Shown one piece after another: positions 35,001-47,780 of a stretch of 64,000 nucleotides of DNA. This stretch comes from Calamus simplicifolius (Eukaryota > Streptophyta > Magnoliopsida > Arecales > Arecaceae). The stretch covers positions 447,694 to 511,693 of the forward strand of contig UESW01003901.1 of assembly GCA_900491605.1 (NCBI GenBank), given 5' to 3'. Every line of letters begins with the position of its first letter. Position 1 is the first letter of the stretch. The notes below the pieces were generated by a model. The model did no database searches. It was not told the DNA's origin and worked only from the letters and a program-made list of their open reading frames with translations. The translations under genes and the position numbers were made by a program.

Positions 35001-37823
35001 CAGATGATAAGCATGCTTGACAGAAAAAAACAACATAAAAGGATGAGCTAGTAAATCTCAGTGATTTATAAAATTAGAATCTCATTTGTAAAGTTATCAG
35101 CCTTTCATCCCTATAAAAGTCAAGCAGATCTCTCATCAACACCATACAAAATAAATTTCTGCAAGGAGAACTAACTTAAGCCGAGGTCAAATGTCAGTTC
35201 CTTATGTGATCCAAGGCCCTGAAGCAACTTGACACCATAGTTGAAGGACACCAGAGTTACAGTCAACATGCCAAAGTCAAGGCTAAACCTTAACGGTGCA
35301 GCAGCTCAAAGAAGACCCAACTAAAATTAGAACATGAGGATTTTGAATTTCTAGCCACTTCCATCACATTCAATGCTGAGTCAACTTTCGAAGACCTACT
35401 GAATTTTTGCAAAGTTGTGGCCATTTTAACAGGAGCGTGGTTGTCTTCAAAATCACTAACAAAGTTGCAAAAATCATGATTTTGTCATTCAAAGATGGTT
35501 TGACCAAAGCTCTAATTTAGACTGCTATTTTGCCTGTTTTTCTTACTTTTCTCTATTTAAAATTACTGTAAGTCAAGCAAGAGTTCCTATTAGAATTAGA
35601 AAAGGTTTTTTTCCTCATTATATTCAAGTCACCTATGAAGTAGGCAAGAGTCCTTAGAGCTTAAGGGCTTTTTATCTATAATATGCATGTCCTATTTTCT
35701 TTTTCATACCGAAGTGAGTTGATAAAATTTGATACCTTTTTCTATTATATACTTGTGTGGTTTGAGACCATGCAAGAGGCTCATGGTTCAAAGGGTATCG
35801 TTAATTTCAAGAGGAAGAGCTTGGTGAGAGACTAGACAACTTGAACTGACTTCTAGTAAAGTTTTTAATGCACATCTAACCAATGTTTGTGAAGCTAGAG
35901 GTCCAGTAAAAGAGAACATGCAAAGCCTACTAGTTACCTCTTGTATATCTCCTAGAAATATCTTCTTAACCCCTTCACCGTCTTTTATTTTTTTACTTAA
36001 GCTGTTCCTTTATTTTATTACTAGTTCTAGTTAATTTTACATTATTCTATGCACTACTCTCACTATATGCTTGTAAGAAAAGATGAACCTCCATCATTAC
36101 CGATCCAATGTGAACAAGAATTGATGAAAGCAGGGTTCAAAGTCCCTTTTCTTTTATTAGTTAATATTTACAATGCCTCTGTTTATACTGGTAATGTCCG
36201 TCCCTACAAAATATGGATCAGACTTCTTTGCTGGTTGAAAGAGATTATATCTTTCTTAAAATAAACATGTCCAGAAAAAAATCATGGAAAAGCTTGAATC
36301 CTCCTGAAGCTAAATCTGGACTCCTACATCAACTTTATCTTCAATCACTTCGTCTAATTCTAGGTTATGCATAGTCAAAGCATTTTCCAAAAGGAAAACT
36401 TTCACTAGCACGTTTCAGGGCCCGTATGAGAAGATTTAACCCTGGCTGCTCTGTGCATCAAACCCCTTAAAGGGGTCAAAATGGCATCATAGATCTCAAA
36501 AATTATCCAAAATCAGAAAAAATAAGAGCACACCTCAAACAGAGGCCGTATGGGCAAGTTATGGTCCTTGAAATTTTAGATGCACAATGCACTTTTCGGT
36601 GTTGCAGATCTAGCTCCCAAACCCTAACCAGACCTTCTAGTAATGGCTAAACTGGTCTACACCAAATCTAGTGATCCTCCCTAATCACTTTCCTACATCA
36701 GCTGTAACACCACAGAACACCGCTTGAAGTGTTATATCACATATTATAGTTTATATACCAAGAGCTCTGTAATATTTCTACTTTTTTTTTTCCTTCTCAT
36801 TTCTCCAAGCATATGTTTTTGCACTAGCTCACACACAAGTCATTAGTAATTACTTATATGGTCATTATCAAAAGCCTTACCCCTACGTACCAGGATTGCT
36901 TAAGAAATCATAGGACTAAAAAAGTTTAGGTTTAGAATTTTTTCCCCTCGTTCTACACTAGACAGTGAGGCAGCATTCCGCCCCATCACAGTGAATTCCA
37001 GAACTGAAACATATGTATCAGCAGTCATGGAATCTCAGCTGTCAACGTCACTTTGAGGTGAGACAATTACGACAGTAGGTCACAGAACTACATAGCAAAT
37101 ATAAATAAAAAACAGAAGGTGACGTCTTTTTTTGAAGGAAAATCAGTAGGAACGTCATCATTACAGAATACTACTTTCAGAACAGATTGTTATAATTTAG
37201 AAACACCACATCATGGAGATCAGCAAATGCATCCAGTGAAACACACTCCCAGTGACACCAACACACCGCCACTGCTATATACCACTGATGACACTAATAA
37301 CCACTAAAATGAACCATTTTGCAATTTATGAGCCAAAATAGTCGAGAAATCCAGTGATCAGACCAAAACCAGAGCAATCAAAGCCAAGACAGTCCACAGA
37401 ATTCTAAAGGTAAAGGGAAAGGCATCATGTGAAACATTTGCAAAAAGGAAAAGAAACTTGACTTTAGGTTCCTGATCATGATTATTCCCACTATCTCACC
37501 ATATTTCATGGCAAAACGCACCTCCCATAAAATCATGTAATTCAAAATAGAATTTAAACATCTTCAACAAATAACATCATAAATTATCAGCATGTGCGCA
37601 TGCGAAAATAAATATTGGTTCTTCCACATGCTTCCCCATATTTTTGTTGATGGAATTTAACAGTCGATGAAGAAAGAACAACAATTCGTGGATGGGACAA
37701 GAAGAGTGAAAACAAAAGCGTTACCAGACTGTTGCAATTGATGCATCTGCGATTCGCAGGGAGCTTTAAAAGGCGTCGTATTATTTTCTCGTTCTTCTCG
37801 TCCTCCTTCATCCGACTTGCCAT
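29045..37823 (-). CDS. AGD14: ARF GTPase-activating protein, AGD14-like
   Basis: Thirteen exons on the - strand: 37725-37823, 34841-34902, 34416-34503, 34271-34332, 34102-34195, 33528-33950, 31209-31670, 30960-31124, 30778-30882, 30593-30676, 29875-30007, 29700-29769, 29045-29183. All introns are GT-AG and phases agree, giving 661 residues and a TAG stop. The ArfGAP domain fills residues 1-135: zinc finger CX2CX16CX2C (Cys27, 30, 47, 50) and Arg55 in GLHREFTHR as arginine finger. A charged Arg/Asp/Ser/Tyr-rich region follows (136-276), then a Ser/Pro-rich and a Gln/Pro-rich tail with NPF at 533-535 and a C-terminal NPFG; NPF motifs bind EH-domain proteins in the related AGFG/HRB family. The family stimulates GTP hydrolysis by ARF GTPases in vesicle traffic. 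The start follows family length; an in-frame ATG at 37865 would add 14 residues. Arabidopsis AGD14 is of similar size. Confidence 0.93.
32091..32233. repeat. 73-bp tandem duplication in intron 6 of the ARF GAP gene
   Basis: Two copies beginning GTATCAT, at 32091 and 32164, both containing TGTCTTAAAGAAATTCTTA and GAAGAGCT. They are diverged. The second copy leads into the inverted repeat at 32216-32408. Confidence 0.85.
32216..32408. mobile_element. MITE-like inverted repeat in intron 6
   Basis: 193 bp whose ends are reverse complements: AGAGCTAGACTTGACTACAT at 32216 and its complement ending at 32408. Imperfect pairing continues inwards for roughly 75 bases per arm (CACTTTCCTCATCCTTGGAT against CACCTTCTTTGTCCTTGGAT). 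It has no coding capacity. A clean target duplication was not seen, so the superfamily is unassigned. Confidence 0.65.
34903..37724 (-). other. Intron 1 of the ARF GAP gene (2.8 kb)
   Basis: AT-rich with no supported coding sequence on either strand. It lies between the two halves of the zinc-finger coding sequence (Cys27/30 in exon 1 and Cys47/50 in exon 2). Small ORFs in it (such as 36049-36264) are not family-like. Confidence 0.8.
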
Positions 37824-38211
37824 TTTCTCTTTCGGACCCCCCTTTCCTTTAACAATCTCAATCACGGTGAGGATACAAACTCAAAGGAAAAGCTGGCATA
37901 ATAACCAAGAAATCAAACTGCATCCATGAAATCAAAGCAGATCATCAAGACAACGACAAAAAAAAAAATAAAAAATAAATCACGAATTATCCAACTGGAC
38001 GAGTAGAGCTACGAATCGCCGAGATCTGAAACATTATTCGTTTAAAATAAAGAAGCCCCTAAGGATCCGAAAGCCAAAAGAGCGAAGAACGGACGGAATT
38101 GAGAGGTTGGAGCCCGACCGATGCTGAGGAGTTCCGGCGGCCAAGGGAGACTGAGATCCGGGGGTTCTTCTCTATTATCTAGGCTTTGGAGGACCTGCTG
38201 CGTTCCCTCGC

Positions 38212-38254
<43 letters not shown>

Positions 38255-38460
38255 GGGGGGGGCGCTGGGGGGAGGGCGAGCGAAGGGATTCGCTTTTCTT
38301 CTCCCTTCGCTCTCCGGTCAACCCGGTTTAGCCGGTGGCGACGGGATTTTGCCCGTATGCTACGTCCAGTTTTACTGAAATGCCCCTCCGAGAGTGTTCT
38401 TGGATTACTAATGTGTCCTTGGAAACAGTTTTTATTTATGATTAGGAACCCCGGGGGAAG
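37824..38460 (-). promoter_or_regulatory. 5' UTR and proximal promoter of the ARF GAP gene
   Basis: Moderately GC-rich region upstream of the start codon, set in AT-rich DNA. It contains the (GA)n/poly-G tract. No clear TATA box was found on the - strand; the transcription start is not placed. Confidence 0.5.
38209..38262. repeat. (GA)n microsatellite running into a 19-base G run
   Basis: An alternating GA tract from about 38209 to 38243 is followed by 19 consecutive G residues (38244-38262), then CGCTGGGGGGAGGG. On the ARF GAP coding strand this is (CT)n preceded by poly-C. Confidence 0.97.
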
Positions 38461-38499
38461 TTTTTTTCCTTGTTTTCATTTTTTTTTTTTTGACCAATA

Positions 38500-38907
38500 A
38501 AATTATTGAATATTATTTATTATTTAATATGTAAATTTTATATCAAAATATAAATAACCTTTTTCTGAGCTAGTTGGCTTGTCTTGTTCGTTAAAAATTT
38601 ATCATTTGATTATAGATGTTGGCATATTCTCTATAATGCTTGAAAAATTAAAACTTAATATAATGAAAATATTTATTTAATAATTTATTATTTTATATTG
38701 CATTCACAATGTCATTTACTAGTAAACCCTCATTAAAAAAGAAAAAAAAAACATAGATTGGATATACTTTAATATTAAATAGAGTGGTAATATATTTAAA
38801 AATATCAAATATCAAATGCATACTTAAATCAAGATTCCAACATAACATTACTTCATATGTAGCATGAACAAGTAAAAATAGATTCATATGTTTTATTTTT
38901 AATTTTT
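38500..38907. other. AT-rich intergenic
   Basis: No gene, RNA or structured element recognised. Confidence 0.6.
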
Positions 38908-38945
38908 AAATGCTTAATTACTTTTTTTATCAATTTATCATGATT

Positions 38946-39007
<62 letters not shown>

Positions 39008-39241
39008 GTAAAGGATATTACTTTGTAATCATTGAATATTAATAGAAATAAATAAATCTAAGTCATACTCATTACTCGATGCACTGTCTGGTAGATAAAT
39101 ATATATTTTAAAAAAAAAAAAAAAAAGATATACAAGCAAATTAATGTTTGTGAGGCTTATTTTCAACCATCTCGATTAATAAGAACCTATTTATTAAAAT
39201 GGTTAATTACTTTCTTTTATCAATTTATCATGATTGCATAT

Positions 39242-39300
<59 letters not shown>

Positions 39301-39471
39301 TGGAAAGGAGATAATCATTGAATATTAATAGAAATAAATAATCTAAGTCATATTCGAGTAGCATTGCTTGGTAGATAAATATATACTTTTAAAAAAATAA
39401 AAAAAGATATACAAGCAAATTAATGTTTGTGAGGTTTATTTCCAACCATCTGATTGATAAGAACCTATTTA
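38908..39471. repeat. Tandem duplication of a 289-bp AT-rich segment with (TA)n tracts
   Basis: Copy 1 (38908-39196) and copy 2 (39197-39471) share TTTATCAATTTATCATGATT before a (TA)n tract (38948-39004 and 39244-39297), and AGATATACAAGCAAATTAAT after it. The copies differ by small indels. Confidence 0.92.
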
Positions 39472-42400
39472 TTCAAAGTATTCTCTTCTTTTTGATAAAT
39501 TATACATGTATTATTTATTTTAAATTTAAACTTAAAAATAATAATATAAATATTGTTTAAAAAGATCATATTCTTAAAATGCCTAACAACACTCACATAT
39601 TAATATTATAGTATATCACAAAAATAATTCATATCATAATTAAACTGAAACATTCATAAATCACAATGTCTTATATAAATAATATTAATATACAATAGCC
39701 AATAGGTATTGATATAATTAGTTAGCATAGCTTTTTCTTGAATTTGCTATATTCTAGGCTTGAATATCACTAAAATTATGTACACATAGAGTTATGTAAC
39801 TTTAATTCTTTATGTATTATTGGCAACACATTAATTATTCTAAAAATTATAATATTATTTATTATTTATTTAATAGAAGAAAGTTTAAAAAAATAAGTAA
39901 TATTGTAAATTCTTTTCTTTTAACAAGGTAGCGTTAATTCAATTGACTATATAAGAATAAGCAGTGCAGATATATTAATAAGCGCAAAACGTTATCTGAA
40001 ATTTTTTCATGCAGAGGAGAGATTTTTATTAAAAAAAAAAAAAAACGTTGCGGGTAATTTCGGTACTTCGAAGGTTTCAACGGGGGGCATTTTTGGGATA
40101 CAGGGAAGTAGGGGGCTTTGTCGGCGTGGGTGTGCCCGAGATTCCAGAGGCCCGTACGAGATGGAAACTAAGATGAGCTGGACTGGACCGCTCTTCCGTT
40201 TTAGTTTTACAATTCGCCCTTCCAGAGATGGCGCTCTTCTAGATGAATTTTTTGGTATAATTTTTGGTAAACTTCGCCTCCATTTCAGTCTACCGGATCT
40301 CGGAACATCTACGTGGCGAAGAGTAAAGAAATCTTATTTTTATTTGCAGAAATATTCACCCAATCCTCAGTTTTTTTTTTTTTTTTTTTCTTTTTCTTTC
40401 TTGGAACCATTAGCCTTGATCATCAATCCTTTGACACAAGCCTGATCTTGGGTTTCTAACATGGTGTCGATTTCTGGATAAGATTTACTACGTGCCATAC
40501 ATGTTTGAAAAAATAATGAAATATTAAATTATAATATAAATATTTTATTCTTTGACGTCTATTATTGCAAAATAATGGTGGCAAAGAAAAAATATATCTT
40601 TAAATATGATCTCGTAAAAAAAAAAAAATACTATCTTTACTTATGTATTTGTAGTTTGTATGATACCTTTTTTTAATTTAAAGCTAATGTTATTGATTTT
40701 TTATTTTATAGTGACAGTTATAACTACGCGGAATTTCTTTATTGTCTTAAAAAATAAGATTCAGGTTTTGTTTCGCATGAGTGTATATTAGAATGATTCT
40801 TAGAAAAAGAATGAAAAAAATATTATTTTTTGTGGAACTAAATAACAAAACTCTTATTTTTACATGTAGAGATGATATGAGATTTTTTTTTTTTATAAAA
40901 AAGTAATGATTAGCGAGCAAATGATGTTGAATAAAAGTTATATTTTGGTAAATGAGCATGGGAACGGTTTTGATGAAGTTCTCGAATAGATGTCTTTAAA
41001 TTACGGCATTCCATTTTTAAAATAAGGTGCCGTCTAAGACTTCAAAGTTTGAAGGTGAATTATTTGACGACCTCTACCTTCCAAAATAACTCGATAAGCA
41101 AGAAGGCTTCGGCAAAAAAGCAAGTAAAATTAATTATAGTCTTTTGATGATATTTAGCCGTTTACTTATTTCAATGTTAGGCCCATTGTTTCAAGTTTTA
41201 TGCTTGTCATGAGTAAAATAGATTGCAGAAATTAATTTATGTACTTAGAAAAGATTGCTTCATTTTGAACGTTAAACTTTAAAAAGTTATAAAAATAATC
41301 CTAAATTTTCTATTTTGTATCACTTTAATTCATACTGTTAAATAGAAAAGATGCTGTTTATTTTATCCTATGTGGCAGCATACATGGGTTAATATTGTAG
41401 TTTAGTCTAATTTTTTTAAATAAGAATCTATTAATTTGCTTAATATATATGCATAAACTTTTAATATGAAATAATGAATAAATCTCAAATACATGTAAAA
41501 TTATTTAAATATATATAGTCAACGTGGCCACAAATTTAAGGTGATCTTTTGAAGTCACATATTATGCATGGAGTATGATTTTTTTTATTTATATTATTTA
41601 TGAGAAAATGGATCATGAATTCATAAATAGATGGCAATTACTCATGTCGATGTTAAATTGGCTAACTATAATCAATGATCTGTCTTTTATATTTGTTGGA
41701 GCACATTTGTTTGGTTTTTGAAACAACAAAATACTGTAATCTAGATAACAAACATTTGCTTAAACCTGTAAGATAACATGGTTGGATAAGAATGCATGGA
41801 TTTAAGAGTGCATATCATGATTTTATTTTGCTAGGTATGGATAATGTATTGCCAATGATGCAGGTCTAATATTTTGTAAGGATAGATGAGTTAGGCAACT
41901 ATGTGGCTAAATACTTGCGCATAACTTTCAAGGATTTTTTTTTTTTTTTTATTGTGTATGGTGCAGAAGTATGTGCACTATGTGCATTGATTGACCGCAT
42001 ATGCATGCAATCATATATGAAGTGTACGAAAGAATAAATTATTTTGATTATGTACGATTAATGTGTGCATAATCTGCACCATGCGCATTGCACACAGACC
42101 TTTCCCACTTTCAATATTTCAATGAGTATTGGTCTAAATTATAATTTATAGAAAAAAAGGTAAAGATCTTCAAATTTTATAGATAAGAGTTTATACTTTT
42201 GAGTACGTTACCGACTCTTGCAATGTTACTCTATCCATTTCGATTAGCATTCCATGTCACAACTTTAGTTAGGAGGAATAAGCATAATTTTTTTTGCAAA
42301 ACATGAAAGAAAGAATTAAGCCATTAATGAATATAACACAAGTTTCTAAATTAAGTTGGATAAAACTTATGTGTAACTTGTTTAGATATTTATCATCAAA

Positions 42401-43430
42401 TTATTTATTAAATAAATAATAAATGTATAATTTTACATTCATTAGATACTTAAAATTTATCAAAATAAATAATAATTTGTACACGTATTACTTAAAACTA
42501 AAGAATCCAATGGCAAACATTCAACGAACTAATTAAATCTATGCTTCATCCCATAAACTTTTACTTCGCATATGGGTTTGCATCACTTAAAACATGTGGT
42601 TTCATCTTTGAAGTAATAATTTTTAAAGTTGATGCACAAATTTTTGTGCATTTGAATCAGTTTTAATATCATTTCTAACCTCATCTACTAATTTAATTAA
42701 TTTATTAGTAAATTAAATTTATATGTCCTTTAAATTTGATTGAAAGTTAATTAGTAATAAATAAATTTAAATTATAAAACTTTAATTTTTTTTTCTTTTT
42801 TTAATGATGCGGCATTACGTTGTTCAATATTGCAAACCATATTATGGCTTAGTAATTATACTCCTTGCACCTAAAGTTTAAAATTTGAACATTAGAGGCA
42901 CCTTCGATTGCATTTAGTAGACCCAAGGTAATAATGATAATGGGCGGAGCCCCTGCCATGAACTCTCTTGTTAGAAACGTGACCATGATGCTTTCTTATA
43001 GGTATCCTAAGATGAGTTGTTGGATACTTATAAACAGGTATATCCTATGTAATTCGTAATTTTGAGCTTCATTGAGAAGATTCTTTTATCGTTATTCATG
43101 GATCAGATAGGATCTACACAATCATTAATCATCCAATATGTTGATTCAAGATATCTGCTATACTTTTTAAAATTTATATATGGTTCATATTGATATGTCT
43201 ATCGAAAAGCTAATTCTATAACGATTGATTACAACTTCGATGACCCATCACTTCAGCTTTTGAATGCGGAAGCATGATCCTTGCCTTATTATTTTTAGTA
43301 AATTTTATTTTTTAGTTTATTAGACTTGACTGGCACTAGAAAGATGCGATAATCCATTTGTTTAAAATAAAAAATTATTGGAAATGTTATATGTCAATAT
43401 TGTTTACTTAGCCCGCATTTTTTTCCCAGG
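39472..43430. other. AT-rich intergenic region with a GC-richer island at 40050-40340
   Basis: Mostly low-complexity AT-rich DNA. The island at 40050-40340 has balanced composition and several CpGs, and could be the relic or 5' end of a transcribed region. Its ORF (40161-40445, + strand) matches no family I recognise and ends in a poly-T-encoded Phe run, so no gene is called. Confidence 0.45.
41952..42090. mobile_element. Possible MITE-like imperfect inverted repeat
   Basis: Left TTGTGTATGGTGCAGAAGTA (41952) pairs imperfectly with the complement of GTGTGCATAATCTGCACCAT (42063 onward). The whole is about 140 bp with a central loop. No target duplication was established. Confidence 0.4.
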
Positions 43431-44312
43431 TATCCAAGCTTTTGTCCCTGTTTAGGTTCCAAAGCTGGCACCACAGCAACAGCCACTCGAAGATGACCAT
43501 TTTGATATCCCGTCATGGCAGCAGCTCTTTCTGCTTTGAGTCCTCGCTTATCAGATCTTTCAAGGTGGAGGGTGCTTTAGAGCAAGTGAAAGTAGAAAAA
43601 AAGGAAGAAGAAAGGAGTGCATGAAGGTACGTACTCATCACCCGCCTTTCCTGATATAATTTTTATTGCTCTGCTTTCTGGTAGCAGAGGGCTGAAGCAG
43701 CCAGTGGGCCCTTTTGATTGCAACTCACGTCTTCTTATATCTATTTTATCGTTGTCTGTTGTATTTCAACCGGTGATAGTCTCTCACTCTGCGTCTCTAC
43801 TCTGTATCCATTTCTTCCTCCAAAATATTATACATTGCATTCTTGTGCTCTTGGAAAGTACATACTTTGCAACTGACCTCGGAACATATATATTTATACG
43901 GCATTCAAAGGAATGGTTTCCCGTCTAATTAATTATATACATGGTCGAAAAGAAAACGCTCAACTCAAAGGTAGTTTGCCAGTTAGCGGCACGTTTGATG
44001 GCTTAATTATCCTCGCTTAAGTGCCAATCTCTTTTACGCATCATCCCTTAATTTTGGTGAATTATTTTCATGAGATAAACTATATTATTCTTCCGTTCGA
44101 TCTCTTTTCCTCCGCCTTTTTGTCATGGGTGGAAAAACGAAGAGCATGTGCTGGAGAAAAATAAAGAGACGTGATAACCCTCTCCGGCCGCTTTAGCTTT
44201 CTGCATGGCATCCACCACTATGCTAATAGAGAGCTTCATCATTCGCTTTGCTCCTTCCCCTGCTCCGCACTGAACTTTGAAGTGCAAAAGTAACCCCTAC
44301 ATGCATGCTCTG
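43431..44312. other. Intergenic flank left of element C
   Basis: Mixed composition with two short ORFs on the + strand (43442-43624, 43617-43928) that match nothing I recognise. Bases up to 44312 were contiguous with 55002 before element C inserted, so this is the upstream flank of the GT34-like pseudogene. Confidence 0.45.
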
Positions 44313-46532
44313 TGTCACACTTCAAATTCAAAAATTTTAAGTTAGGATGATAATCTTTCGTGTGTCAAGCATACAAGGCATCCAAAATAATGACACATAA
44401 ATCAATATAAGGCAATAATTATAAATATTCAATCTAAGTTCATAACTTGAAATAAATCATGACTATAAGATTTGGGCTACAAGCCCTACACACAAGTACC
44501 ACTGGGGTTACAATAACATAATGAATCTAATTTATTTAATAGAAGCTTCATCTACCCCATATATCCATCTTCAGTCCTGAGGCTCTGAAAAACATTATGA
44601 GATTTACATGAGCTCACACTCAATAAGTAAGCCTATTACAATGTAAAATAATTATATATCGTTTTAAGATGTTATCAAATAATATTTTCATGAAAAAGCT
44701 TTCAATTTCAAATACATTTATCATGCTATCGAACACGCATATCATCAGCTCAAAATAATTTGAAAGCTTAATTATACAATAAATATCAGAATATGCAATG
44801 TAAACAAATCCACTGTTTATATAATCATTGTTTTCTTATGTGTCCCACGGTCCTAAAACATCCATTGATGTATCACTCTTAAATGTCCCATAAGAGGAAT
44901 GGTCCTGATACCAGCGTTATGTCCATATCATATTCAAATAGAACACATCCTACAGATGTGTCCTCCACATATATTTTCCTGTGGAGGTGGATCCCATATC
45001 ATAATCAATCAGAATACACCCTACATATGTGTCCTCCATATATCTTTCCATGTGGAGGTGGGTCATGTATCACTTGGCATTTCACATCATTTCATATTAT
45101 ATGAGAACTGCGGCGACATATATAGGTATATTTTAATGTCATCATTATAATTGCATGTCACACATCATGCATCAACATAAGCATAAGTTTCTCACATCAT
45201 ATATACAGTGGTTTGTACATTATTAGCAATTGTATATAATTATCTCGATAGTACAAACATATTTTGTAAGGTCAAAGTAATTATATTTTTGCACATACAC
45301 ATATAAGCCATTTATTGCAAAATATTACTAGCTACAATAGTTATAGCAAATACTCATTTATAAATTCATGGTACTATTCAAACTAGTCAATATAAATAAA
45401 ACTTCATTTTCCTTATTTCATAAATATGCTTGCAACTATAAATTCAATGATTTATGAAATTATAATAATTGCCTTACTTACCTCAGTACGCAAATCCCAA
45501 ATGGTAAACCAGCTATTTGGATATCTGAGTACCTACAGCATTATTTTACACAATTAAGTCTCTAAAATCTAAATAATAAAGTGACCCTTAAAGCTCTACC
45601 CAACTAATCTCGGGCCCAACTTTGGACTTGAATATTTCTTAATATACAGCCTAAATGGGAAAATAAAAATACCCAAGAAACTAGAATCAACCCTGATCTG
45701 GCCCATATTTTTATTTTTCCTTTCTCGGCCCAATACAGGGCCCAATCATAGCCCAAAGTGGCTCATGAGCTGGCCCAATAGGGCCCAATAATCAACAGCC
45801 CAGCCAGCCTGCGTTCTATCTTCTCCCCCCGCTCCCCTGTTTCATCCGAAATAGGGGAACATTGTGCCGGCGGCACCCCGAGGGTGGCTTGGCCGTCGAC
45901 GACAGGCCCAGAGCGGCTATCGCCACGGCCGAGCTCCCCTTTCTCTCTTTTTCCCTCTTTCTCTCTATTTCTCTCTTTCTCCTTGCCACGGCCTGTTACA
46001 GTGCCGGCGGCACGGTCGGCCACCATGGCCGGCCGGACCTCCATCGGACGCACGCCCGGCACCGGTGGAGGCCACCGACAGCCATCTAGGTTCGGCGAGG
46101 CGGCGAGCACACCGCCGGCCTGAACCAACAGCGAGCCGCCCAAGAGAAAGCCAATTGGCTCTCTCTCTCCCTCTCTCACCTCCGATACCCCATCGGACGC
46201 CGCCTCCGATGCCGGTCGGGTTGCCGGCCAAGGCTTAGGCCCGGCGAGGCGACGGGCATGCTGCCGGGCCCGAACCAAAAATCGTCACAGAGAATGGCTC
46301 ACAGACACTTCCGCTCGGCTTTTCCCCCCTCCCTCTGAGATGAACTCTGGACAAGGATTACTTAGAGTAGTCGTGCACCAGGGTGAAGGAGGGAGTCACC
46401 CTCCATCTCCTTATAATCTCCCATGTGACACCTCAAGTCAGGGAATTCGGGGATCAAAGCGCTACGCCGAGAGCGAAGCGCAGAAAAAACTCCCACTACC
46501 TTTACCTTGGTTCACACGAGCCGGGTGCTACA
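44313..46532 (-). repeat. Element C 3' LTR (left copy, 2220 bp)
   Basis: Ends TGTCAC and GCTACA on the + strand (TGTAGC...GTGACA in element orientation). The half near 44313-45500 is AT-rich; 45800-46300 is GC-rich and gives overlapping spurious ORFs on both strands. Two hairpin-forming direct repeats at 44950-45065 carry CCTCCACAT...TGTGGAGG. Confidence 0.92.
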
Positions 46533-46545
46533 TTCTCCTCTCCTT
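46533..46545 (-). other. Polypurine tract of element C
   Basis: AAGGAGAGGAGAA on the - strand, immediately before the 3' LTR start TGTAGC. Confidence 0.8.
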
Positions 46546-46639
46546 ATAAAATTTCAGCCTCGAAATTGATACACTTTTATTAAACTATAGAATTCCAAAT
46601 TTTGTCATACAATCAACTAAATTTTATTCAAAAGTCAAC

Positions 46640-47450
46640 AGTCGTCGATACATCATTAACTATATTAAGACACAAATAATTATGGATATTTCTTTTTCAT
46701 TTTCCTCAAGTTTCCAAATAGCCTCCCTCTCAGAACGATTACTCCACTGAACCTTGATATAAGGAATACTACCCATCTCAACTTGATCCTTGTGGTCCTC
46801 GATGCATACAAGATGATCTTCATAGGTTAATTCTTTCTTAAGCTAAATTGGTTCAAGTTCTAACACATAGCGGGGTCTGGAATATACCTCCTCAATCATA
46901 AAGATATGAAACACATTGAACACCCCAAAGAGTAATGAACGCAGTGCTAAGCTATAAGCCACCTCCTTTATTTTGATCAAAATCTCAAATGGCCTAATGT
47001 ATTGTGGACCCAATTCACCTCTAAACACAAATCTCATCGCATCATTTGTTAGTAAAACTTCCAAATGATCTTCAACCTGAAATTTTAAATCTTTATGTTT
47101 GATATCAACATAACTTTTCTGTTAACTCCGAGCTACATGAAGCTGCTTTAATTAACGATACTTTTTTATAGTTGCTAAACCAGCTAAGTATCCAAAATTT
47201 TCTTTCTCTCACTTCATCTCAATAAAAGGGAATCTATACCTTATATCATAGACAACTTAAATAAATTTATTTGAATGTTGGCTTGGTAACCACTAAAATA
47301 AGCAATTTTACTAAGGGTAAGAAGCTATACCAAGCACTTCTTAAATCCATCACACAGGCTCGCAGTAAACCAAGCACTTCCTGCAGCTTGTCCATCTATT
47401 TGAGGGTGGAAGGCTGGACTGAAATTCAGCTTAATCCACTAAGCTTTATG
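46640..47450 (-). pseudogene. Element C integrase C-terminal remnant
   Basis: On the - strand, a degenerate core block like FHPQIDGQAAGS lies near 47400. An ORF at 47064-46843 reads LTNDAMRFVFRGELGPQYIR, then GVFNVFHIFM and YVLELEPI, matching the terminal GPF/HxVFHVS region of Tekay-type integrases. The terminal block KVQWSNRSEREAIWKLEE at about 46735-46690 is chromodomain-like. Stops and frameshifts separate them. The domain order fits element C orientation. Confidence 0.75.
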
Positions 47451-47780
47451 AAGACATCATCAAATTAGAAGAGTGAGACAAATGGATACAAACTCAATTT
47501 ACTCAGTTTACTACTAAACCAGAAATAAATATTAACATTTTTATCTCACTATAATTTCATCCTCGGAATTAAATGCCCACTAATTTTTGTACCATTATAG
47601 ATACTCACTAGCAAACTTTTATTTCATTCCCAAGTACCCAAATGACATATTCAACTTTCAAAATTAATTTGATCTTTCTACCAAATAAAATTAAATTCCT
47701 TAAGAAGTATTTCTTTCCTGCCATCCCTTTTTTTTTTAAATACCTTAACTTCTCACAATACAATCATCATAAATATCATA

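Noticed and set aside
40161..40445. 94-residue ORF in a GC-richer island
   Set aside because: Ends in a poly-T-encoded Phe run and matches no family known to me; insufficient for a gene call.
43442..43928. Two short + strand ORFs left of element C, one near a CAG splice-acceptor-like site with a Pro/Gln-rich alternative frame
   Set aside because: No recognisable domain, no partner exons; kept only as intergenic sequence.
45763..46278. Overlapping ORFs on both strands near 45.8-46.3 kb and again near 54.3-54.8 kb
   Set aside because: They fall in the GC-rich half of the two element C LTRs and are not conserved as proteins between the copies.
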